A stretch of 64,000 nucleotides of DNA from Diplolepis rosae (lineage: Eukaryota; Arthropoda; Insecta; Hymenoptera; Diplolepididae), in NCBI GenBank assembly GCA_030998225.1, contig JAPYXD010000522.1, forward strand, positions 7,874,001 through 7,938,000, read 5' to 3'. The notes under the pieces were generated by a model that was given only the letters and a program-made list of their open reading frames with translations, had not been told where the DNA came from and ran no database searches. The position numbers were made by a program, and so were the translations under genes. Below, piece after piece: positions 55,734-64,000 of the stretch (position 1 is its first letter; each line of letters starts with the position of its first letter).

Positions 55734-57180
55734 CCGTCCAGTCCTTAAACTAGTGTACATGTCATAAATATAAAACTTACAAAAAAACCTTATAACTAAT
55801 TTTACAGTGTAGGGATTTCTAAAGCCGAACCGAATGCTTTACGGCTGTAAAATAATATAAAAAGCTTTACCGTTCTCAAAATCTTTATAAAAGTTTCTAA
55901 TACTTGGGTATTTTGGCAATTTGTTATTGAACTATTACAGGGGAATATCCTGGATTGGAGATTCATTTTATATATGTTAAATCAAAGACGGTATGTAATT
56001 ATCGATATCTCGATTGCTTTAATCGAACACGTGCGAGAATGTAAACGCACGTTACAGCGCTAAAAAAAACGTTCTAAGAATGTTTGTAGGGCATAGAACA
56101 TGGAGACGTTCCTGGAACGTTTGTAGAATTTTACATAAACGTTTCTAATATCGTTTGCCCATTAGGAATTTATATAATTATGACCGAAGTTTACATAGTA
56201 ACTTCGTTTAATCATTAATTATATTTATACAGATGTTAGTGCACATACATGCATACGTAGGTTCTTTAAATGTGTTGCGAGGAATATAATTAAAAGGAAA
56301 TTGGAGATTTTATGCAAAATTGTGAAAATGTAATTCAAGAGTGAGAAGTTGATATCAACTTCATGTTTTTCATGTTATTTTTATTCCTCCTCCACAGCTT
56401 TTTTACAGCAAGATTGAAATTAAGATTTTGTAGCGGTATATAAATGAATAAAAATATTATTATGCACGGCGAAAAATTTTTCCGAAAATAGTCGGACGGC
56501 TTAAAATACTAATGGGTCGTAAATTTTTCCAAAGATATAGTCGGAAATAATTCCGACATAGATCTGGAAATGAATATGAAAAAAATACAATAGAAAAAAA
56601 TTCCAGCAGACACCCTTCACCTTGAAAATCGCTAATTCAAGGTCAAAGATGCTGTGAGGATTTTTTTTACTGTTTTTCCCATTTTTAGCGCATCAATGAC
56701 GCTAGAAAGCCATCTCCAACTTGCGCTTATGCAAAAAAATAAATGTGACCTAGACTGTATATTTTCAAGGTCAAGGATACCTGAGTGACTTTTTTCAGTA
56801 TTTTTTTCGTATTCAGTCCATCAAATTACGTAGGGAAACACTGCGAAATCCTCGCTTCTACTAGAAATGAAATTTGACCTTGAAATACCGATTTTAAAGG
56901 TCAACAATGTTTCGAGGAATTTTAAAACGATTTTTTACGTATGCAAAACATCAAATTTTGCCTAAAAACGTTAAATATTTTGTGCCTCTTTGGTAAATGG
57001 GCGATATATCGACCACCCCCACAGCTAAAAGGTTAAACGGCTATTCTAACATTTAATTTTTAAAAAGTGATAATTTTTTCAAAATTTTACATGTATTTAC
57101 CCTTTTAATATTGATAGTCACAATAATCGACTTCTAATATTGGAAAATTCTATTACTGCCATCTTATGCTAAAAATACAT
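55734..57180. repeat. no gene; TCAAGGTCA-bearing degenerate repeats
   Basis: About 56590-56960 holds three loose repeats of 110-130 bp, each with CAAGGTCA or its reverse complement (near 56638, 56765, 56877, 56896). 56228-56350 repeats the 50.2-kb block. No coding exon recognised. Confidence 0.45.
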
Positions 57181-58118
57181 GTGCAGTTAGTAAGTAAGTA
57201 ATTAATTGAAGTAATTATTAATGTTATTAATAATTTTTAAAGTTCTTTAATATTCTCATAAATAAATACTCATTTCCACACTACCTAAGAGATTATTGAA
57301 ATTAGTTATTATTTAGTTACTAACTGCACTTGTATTTTCAGCATGAAATAAAAATAATAGCATGTTTCAAAAATGCACTTTAATTATTTAAATCATTATT
57401 ATTATAAATAATGTAGAAAAAGTAATAAAACAATAAAGTTACAATTGATATAATGCTTAAATCAGGTCCACAAATTTTCTATTCATACATTTTTTGATAA
57501 AATGTATATTCTTCCTTTTAATTTTAAAGAATAATTCAAGTGTATTCCTCAAAGTCGAAGTAACTTTGGGATAAGTAAATCCATATTAAGAATATCAATA
57601 AGTTTCAATTATCCCTGAGGATTTTTAAAATCTCATTAAGATATGCAAATGTTTCTTTTGTTGTTAAGGTTTTGCAGATTTGCAGGCTTCTAGCGAGTAT
57701 ACAAGCTCTCGCAAATCTAACGCCACGTATTTTAAATTCATAATAATTATAAATAATTATAAATAATAATTAATAATATTTCAAGTTTGTCAATATGTCT
57801 GCTGAAAAAATTATTTTTTTTATCCTATTGAGTACTTCATTCAATAAAATAGGTAAGTATTTGAATTTTTGTAAAACTGTATAAGTTATCTTGGAATTAG
57901 TTTTTGGGATCTCGTATTCATATTCCGAAAAGGTCTTACGGGTGCGACATGCTGGTCGAGAAAAATAATTCATCAACATTTCTCAAACAGTTGATTACTT
58001 ATTCTTATCGTGAGTATAAAAATAGTGAAGTTTAACCTACTTTATCCCGACTTCGCGATTTCCAATATATTTGACCTATTGAAAATCCCCATAGATATTT
58101 GAAAAATGAAATACATAT
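57180..58118 (+). repeat. copy C surroundings
   Basis: Matches copy A in order, including the AAATCTAACGCCACGTATTT block before the signal exon at 57795 and the intron up to GAAATACATAT at 58118, where the provirus begins. Confidence 0.55.
57795..57852 (+). CDS. signal-peptide exon, copy C, with provirus in its first intron
   Basis: ATG at 57795 opens a leader beginning MSAEKIIFFILL and ending in a phase-1 GTAAGT donor at 57853, equal in length (58 nt) to copy B. The intron matches that of copy A up to 58118, where the provirus LTR begins, just before the place where copy A has its exon-2 acceptor. Any remaining exons would lie beyond the provirus, right of this window. Confidence 0.5.
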
Positions 58119-58293
58119 TGTTATGCGTAATATCGAAGGATGGGGTTTTAAGAATATTGCTGAGTCGTTTGTTTAGAAAGCTCAGTGGTTATAACTTTAT
58201 TGGTCAGACAAGAACTGAGGAGCGGGCCCTGCGCCCTATATTATATAGGCCTCGAGTGCTAATAAAAGGAGTATTTTACCGTTAGGCATAACA
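58119..58293 (-). repeat. 3' LTR of the provirus
   Basis: Bounded by TGTTATGC and GCATAACA, an imperfectly mirrored pair. Only 175 bp, short for this group. The adjoining TTTCCCTGTT on + is a minus-strand polypurine tract. TATATTATATAGG and AATAAAAG motifs lie inside. Confidence 0.75.
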
Positions 58294-58320
58294 TTTCCCT
58301 GTTTAAAATGAATTTAGTCC

Positions 58321-59835
58321 CTAAATTTTGATACGTCTATTTTTGGGTGGTTCAGTTAGCAAAGGCTGAACGCTCGCGTTGTAAGTGATCACATGCGTGG
58401 GTGTGTCTATTTTAGTTCTAACGCAAAATAAGCATATTCTTTTCGGGATATAATTTTTTAACAATTCAAATAATCTGAACCTATAACTAATGTACAGTGT
58501 GACTAATCCAAGTGACGCATATCCTAGACAGCTTAGGTATTCCATGATTGATTCCGTCGTTGTCTTGATTCGCCTATGCTGAACTATAGAGTTTAGCATG
58601 TTTACCGTATCGTCTAAACTCAACCTGGCCTGCTGTAATTCGACGTTATCAATTATTTTGGGTAATTGAATGAGCCTATTTTCGAGACTAGCTAAATCGA
58701 TGGCAGAATATTGAATGTCGTACGTGACGTTGAAATACTCAAAAGTGTTATACTTAATTGTGTTTCCAAGATAGAGTAAGTCGTAATTGTTGTAAAGATT
58801 ACAATTGTTTCCTAATAAGAGTGATAGTTCAGAGATCTTTTCTTGTTTGATGTTATTTTCGCAAGCTAAATCTAGGTCTAATTCCTTTAAAGGGATAACG
58901 ATGTAGCCGTTTGTTATAGGTATAAACGTTTCTCTGTGAAGCAAGAAGGGTGATTTTTTACATTTATTATTGACGTACCGCTTGAATAGGGTTGCTTCGC
59001 AGGTTTCGCTGTCTAATAATTTGATACTAGGTTGGTTTCTGGAAAAAATTTCTTACTCGGAAATCTCTTTGCAATTACTGTTAGTTGCTTTCTTCGGCGT
59101 CGAAGTGATATATCGTTCTTTGTCTTTCTTCGAACTCGTGGATAGTTTCCTTCAGGATCTTTGGTGTGAGCAATTGTGGGCGTACTACTCCATGTTTGCC
59201 GTCATTGATAGAATCAATTGCCGTGTCGATATCTTCGTTGGTTTCGTCTATCATAATTACGGCTATTACCAACTTGCTGTTAACAAAGCTGTCTCTGGAT
59301 ATAGCGTTCACTCCTATGCTCAGATTTCCAGCTAGTTGTCGCTCGCTATTAAGATTGTTTAGTAGCTCTTTGTGATTGACTGATGAGGAATCCAAGATGA
59401 GTTTAAGAATTTTTGTGTGGTTTGACAACACGGTAGCTATATTCTTATTGTCACTGTAAACTTTATAAAATTCAGCATTTATTTGACTCAAATCATTTTC
59501 GTTGAGGGTTCCAAATAATGTTTTTGAAATATCTCCGACGAAGTTGACTAATGCTCTTCGTTGCCTGGTTTTTTGTTTTCCTAAGAGCTTCATGAGGATG
59601 GTATTTTTGTATCTTAATCTATTGAATCGATTCCTAACTAGATGTACATCATACATAGGTGGACATTCGTTATTGCATGCATGCATTCGTGGTAAAGGTG
59701 AACCTTTGACTGTTCTTCTATATAAACATTCCCTTTAAGAGACGTCAGAGTATAATTCGCCTGACTAATCATAGCTACTGCTCGCAGGGTTATCATCTGT
59801 ATCAGCTTCTGAAAAATACGGCATACATTGGTCTA
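58321..59835 (-). pseudogene. errantivirus-like Env (fusion glycoprotein), broken
   Basis: The minus strand encodes an insect-retrovirus type F-like envelope in pieces. The 59686-59081 frame (201 aa) has a furin-like R-Q-R-R at residues 41-44 followed directly by a hydrophobic, Gly-containing segment like a fusion peptide, then a heptad-rich stretch. The 58944-58321 frame (207 aa) has paired Cys, a predicted membrane segment near residues 135-156 and a short cytoplasmic tail. Between them about 135 bases carry a stop and shifted frame; the N terminus (upstream of 59686) is in yet another frame. No functional Env can be made from this copy. Confidence 0.8.
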
Positions 59836-61604
59836 CCAGGTGTACAAGTATGAAACCGGTAATTTTTTTGAGAAAATACACGTTTATTTAATAAAAATGG
59901 TTATATATTCAATCTTCAAAGTAATGGCCATTGCTAGCCACACATTTTTCCCAACTCTCTGGCAATTTGTGTATGCCTCGTCAAAAAAATTGTTCGTTTT
60001 TTGAGTCAAACCAGTCATCGAGCCATTTTTTCACATTTTCGTACGAATCGAAGCGCTGTTCAGCAAGTGCGTGCCCCATTGATGAAAATAAGTGGTAGTC
60101 AGATGGAGCCAAGTCTGGTGAATAAGCCGCATGGGGAAGGGCTTCCCAGCTGTACGAATTTACCAATTCCCGAGTCTTTTTTGTTCGATGTGCTGGTGCA
60201 TTGTCATCAAGAAAAATCACTTTGTGTTGCCTAGTTTGATATTCTTGACGTTTTTGGCGCAAAGCACGATTCAAATCGGCCAATTGTTGTTGGTAGCGTT
60301 TGACCATCATCTTCATCCAATAATGCTTGCAATTCGGCATCTTCAAACTTTTTCGGTGGTTTTCCACGTTCTTCGTTTCTCACATCGAAATCGCCACTTT
60401 TAAACTTATTGAACCACTCGTTGCACTGTGTTTTGCCTAGAGCATGCTAGCCGTAAGCTTCCACAAGCATTCGATGGGCTTCCAAAGCAGATTTCTTCAA
60501 TTGGTAACAGAAAATCAATGATGTCCGCGAATCGTAGTTTGAAGGCACAAAAATCGACATTTTTACTAGCGAAAAAAAATTAGTTGTTGTATGAAACTTG
60601 ATTGTTTATGAACTGAATATTGTTGACAGAACTTAATGCGAAGAAATGGCGTCAATGATTTGGTTTGACAGAGCGTATAGTTTTACCTAGCGACACATAT
60701 ACAGTACCGGTCAGAATTGTGGGACCACCTGTTTTTCGATAATTGCTTGAATTATCCTAATTTGAATTATGTGAGTGAAAAAATTTGTTCTATTAATTAA
60801 ATTCAAAGATATCAAAATTCTTCATAAAATGAGCACAGCATGAATTCGTTTTGTTAATTTGTGAAAAAGTTATTGCAGAAAAAGTCAAAATTTCAATGCT
60901 TTCTTAAATTTTAAATAACTTTCGAAATAATCAACATTTTTTAATGTTCATGGACTAATTTTAAAGCTAAATTTCTATAAAATCGAATAGAATTCTTGGA
61001 ATTGATGTGTAATTTTTTTCTTACATACTGCTCAAGGTTAAAGTTCAAATAAAAAAGTTTGAAAAATTCCAATATTGCTTTTGCTGAGAAAAACATTTTT
61101 ATAAGATATATAAAACATATAATCATGAATTTTTTATCGAATCCCCTTAAAATATATATTAATATGATCTTTATTATGATTTACCTACAGATGAAATGTT
61201 TTCGAAATTTCCCTACTTTTTTGTTACAATTTCAACTCTTTGCATTATGCAAGAAAAAAATTATAGATTTATAATGACAATTTACTGCAATTCTGTAGAA
61301 TCTTAGCTTTGAAATGAGCCTAAGAATATTATAAAATGTTTATTTTTAAGAAAGTTATTTAAAATTTTAGATAACATTGAAATTTGGACTTCTTTTGCAA
61401 TAACTCCTTCAAAATTTCACGAAACGACTTCATTCCAGACTAATTTTGAAGATAATTTTGATGGCTTTCACATTATTAAGAGTGCAAATTTCATCACTCA
61501 CAAAATTGAAATTAAGATAATTTAAGCAACCATCGAAAAACAGGTGGTCCCACAATTCTGACCGGTAGTGTATGTCATTACCGGTTTCATACTTGTACAC
61601 CTGG
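59836..61604 (-). mobile_element. deleted mariner, copy 2, inserted in the provirus
   Basis: Ends CCAGGTGTACAAGTATGAAA and its mirror, flanked by TA (59834-59835, 61605-61606). The C-terminal transposase frame is 60367-59981 (FLDDNAPAHR, YSPDLAPSDYHLF); the N-terminal part to about 60560 is shifted and has a stop. It keeps a few codons after the KKFED point that copy 1 lacks, so the two have different deletion joints. Its tail is split by the element at 60702-61570. Confidence 0.85.
60702..61570. mobile_element. TA-flanked palindromic Tc1-type element, copy 2
   Basis: Ends CAGTACCGGTCAGAATTG and CAATTCTGACCGGTAGTG are flanked by TA (60700-60701, 61571-61572). The arms are self-complementary but more diverged than in the 36.6-kb copy. 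It sits in the tail of mariner copy 2, whose undisturbed sequence is seen at 48170-48190. Confidence 0.8.
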
Positions 61605-61606
61605 TA

Positions 61607-64000
61607 TGTGTATTCGAATGATCTTATCTTTATTTCTAATTCTTAGATTGTTATTGTCGATGTAATCTATAACTTCAAAAGGACCTTTCCAGGCAGGTTC
61701 TAATTTATTTTCCTTAGTGTTGTTAATTGATTTGACAAGATCTCCTGCTGTATATATTGCATGTTTTCTAGTTATATTTTCGTTGAGTCTCCTTTTTGTC
61801 TTTTCCATTTCTACCTGGATTCTCTCTCGGGTTTTGGATATGATCTCTTCGTGTTTTTTCTTCTATTTCCTTATCAGGTCCTGATAAGTTAGGTTAGGTG
61901 AGGTGTTGACCATTGAATGTTAATTCATAGGGAGAATGTCCAGTCGTTTGATTTGCAGTAGTGTTGATGACGAAATTGATGTATTTTAAGTTTTCGTCCC
62001 ATTGTTTATTATTTTCGGCAATACTAGTCTTGATCAGGTTTACTAGTGTAGAGTGCATTCTTTCGATGTTCCCGTTTGATTGCGGGTGGAATGCAGTTGT
62101 TTTAATATGCCGAATTTTCAATGCGTTTTCAAATTGTGTCATTAATTCCGATAAGAAGTTTGATCCTTGGTCAGAAAGTATGGTCTTAGGTGCTCCGAAA
62201 GTATAAATGTAGTGATCGATTAAGGCTTCTATTATTGAATTCGTTGATTCATTGTGCAAAGGTACGAGAACTGTATATCTTGTTAGTCTATCTTGCATAC
62301 TGAGTATGTAACGATTTCCTTTTTGTGTTTCGGGGAGTGGCCCAAGGATATCTAGTGCCAATTTTCCGTTAGGTGCTAAAGGTATATCAGGTAATATGCT
62401 CTTCGCTTGATTCTTTATAATCGTTGTTTTCTGTAGTTGGCAAATGGGGCAAGACTGCACGTATTTTTTTATTTCATTGTCCATTCAGAGCCATAAGTCG
62501 ATGGTCTTAGCCTTTTCCAGCGTGTTATTTTCCCCAAGATGAGTGGAGTGTGCTTCTTTGATTATAGCTTGCTTTTCTTCTTTTGTCAATTCTCTGGTAG
62601 GCGTGAAACATAAGTGGAAATTCAGGTGAGGGTAATAATTTGAGAGAAATTGCACCATTTCCTTAAGTATTTCCTTTTGCAGTGGGGTAAATAGTGGGTC
62701 TCCGAAAAAAAGCCTTATGATGGTTAATTTTTTGCTGTTAATTTCCTCTATAATCCAGCTTAATTTTATGAGACAATCTTCTTCATCATAGTCGGGCATT
62801 TCCTCCTTTTTTATTTCCTTCCATAACTTTCCTATCGTGTTAGGTTTTGTCTTAACTTTGCCGAAGGTGGGTTGCAGTCTCCAATTTATAAATTCCGTAT
62901 GCATGTCAAGTTTTTCGGTTGTCATGTCGTCTGTAGATTTGTTCTCTATTTCCTCCGAAGGTTCTCTAATCCTTCTTGGTGGTAAATTGATCTTTTCCTC
63001 TCCTTTTAGTACCCTATCTTCTGTTATAACTGGGGTACCGAAAATTTCGATTTTCTGTGGTAGTGTTTTTAATTCCGCAGTTCCATCTTTCGCATCGGAT
63101 ATTCCTGCTTGTTTTGAAATATCAGATGTTATAGGGAAAAGTCGGGATAAACAGTCTGCAACTTTGTTTTCTTTTCCTTTTACGTATTCGATGTCGCAAT
63201 CGTATTTCTCCATTTTCAATCGCCATCGTAGCAATCTTGAGCAAGGATCCTTGACGTTATGGAGCCAGACCAAAGCTCTGTGATCCGTTTGGATTTTGAA
63301 TTTGTTACCAAGGAGATACTGTCTCAAACGCTTCACAGCCCATACTATAGCTAAAAGCTCTTTTTCTGAGGTACTGAATCTTTCTTCCGCTTTGTTGAGA
63401 GTTCTTGAGATGAATAAGCATGGGTGTCCATTTTGACTAAGAACTGCTCCTAAGCCTTGATTTGAGGCGTCAGTTGTTAAGGTGAATTGTTCTTTAAAAT
63501 TCGGAAACCTTAACACTGGTGCTGATATTAATGCATTTTTCAAGTCGTAGAATGCTATTTCGCAGTTTAATGTCCAGTCGAATATTGTATCTTTTTGAGT
63601 TAGCTTAGTAAGTGGTCTTGAAATGCTTGAAAAGTTTTTTATAAATTTTCTATAGTATCCTGCGAGTCCTAAAAAGGATTGTACGTCCTTTACTGTTTTT
63701 AGTTGCTTAAAGTTCTGTACTGCACTTAATTTCTCTGGGTTGGGTTTTACTCCATCCTTAGTAATTACATGTCCTAAATATTCTAATTCTGGTTTAAGGT
63801 ATTCGGATTTGCTGGGTTCTAGACGTAGTCCTAAGGTTTTCATTCTTTCCAAAACCGCTTCTAAATTTTCGTTATGTTTATGAATAGTTTCGCCAAAAAT
63901 TACTATGTCATCTATATATGCAAAGCATCTTGTGCCTATTAATCCTCTAAATGTATTGTCCATCATCCGTTGAAATGTAGCTGGAGTATTCTTTAATCCG
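61607..64000 (-). pseudogene. errantivirus-like pol: RT, RNase H, integrase
   Basis: RT enters from the right edge and runs with YIDD (residues 17-20 of the 493-aa frame 63966-62485) and FLGLAGYYRKF. RNase H follows with TTDASNQGLG and KELLAIVWAVKRLRQYL. The integrase zinc finger ends in CPICQLQK after a single TGA at 62485-62487; the core has LDILGPLP, SDQGSNF and HPQSNGNIERMHS, with all three acidic residues. The frame stops at 61894 and the C-terminal domain (GDLVK, WKGPFEVID) is in 61808-61607. Two breaks, otherwise well preserved, so a young insertion. Confidence 0.9.

Larger units (their letters stand above)
58119..64000 (-). mobile_element. errantivirus-like endogenous retrovirus, interrupted and incomplete
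   Basis: A minus-strand provirus. Its 3' LTR is 58119-58293 and pol and env follow in gypsy/errantivirus order; gag, protease, the 5' part of RT and the 5' LTR lie beyond the window edge. The target at the left is ATAT, fitting the TA-rich targets of this group. A mariner split it between pol and env at a TA. Several frameshifts and stops make it defective. Confidence 0.85.

Overview
The window is eukaryotic, almost certainly an insect. It is AT-rich, has canonical GT-AG introns, and one gene starts with a TATA box about 30 bases before an arthropod-type TCAGT initiator. Most of the sequence is transposon debris of animal types: mariner, Tc1, IS630-like, pogo-like, hAT, TTAA-target and Harbinger-type DNA elements, Ty3/gypsy and DIRS-like retroelements, a non-LTR endonuclease, and an env-bearing errantivirus-like provirus. 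The TE set and a secreted protease-homologue family would suit a hymenopteran, but the species cannot be settled from this sequence alone. There are no bacterial operons, rRNA genes, intact tRNA genes or CRISPR arrays.

The main host feature, not visible as long ORFs, is a spliced gene on the + strand: exon 1 at 3656-3716 and six exons between 23871 and 29456. The exons join in phase (822 nt, 273 aa) into a secreted protein with the S1A (trypsin) fold. Catalytic His and Ser positions are both lysine, so it looks like a serine-protease homologue (pseudo-enzyme) with a charged C-terminal tail. A second, broken family member lies inside its long first intron (5998 to about 6849, perhaps on to 9695), cut up by transposons. 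Two further copies of the same type of signal-peptide exon lie at 33004 and 57795, so the window looks like a decayed tandem cluster of secreted protease homologues.

Layout: 1-2.4 kb, a foldback element flanked by CAGTACTG-type repeats and a MITE. 3.6-10.5 kb, exon 1, a Harbinger-type MITE, the broken paralogue and three or four inserted foldback elements. 11.06-15.16 kb, a 4.1-kb pogo-like element holding four further insertions. 15.2-19.5 kb, duplications, hairpins, a 27-bp tandem repeat and a piggyBac-type MITE. 19.53-22.33 kb, a 2.8-kb element with tandem arrays and a nested 1-kb element. 22.76-23.70 kb, another foldback. 23.87-29.46 kb, exons 2-7, with a mariner in the last intron. 30-32.4 kb, a GC-richer non-LTR remnant with G-tracts. 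32.5-33.1 kb, signal-exon copy B. 33.8-43.2 kb, two gypsy remnants around a 1.8-kb palindrome. 44.3-44.9 kb, an LTR-like unit. 46.24-48.24 kb, a hAT element with an 8-bp target duplication and two elements nested in it. 48.9-50.1 kb, a DIRS-like pol fragment. 51.35-51.96 kb, a foldback. 52.38-55.73 kb, a TTAA-flanked element with a decayed gene. 57.2-57.9 kb, signal-exon copy C. 58.12-64.0 kb, the minus-strand provirus, interrupted by a mariner that is itself interrupted by a TA-target element; the provirus runs off the right edge.

No transposon copy here looks able to move by itself: every transposase or polymerase seen is deleted, frameshifted, stopped or lacks catalytic residues. All comparisons were made by eye.
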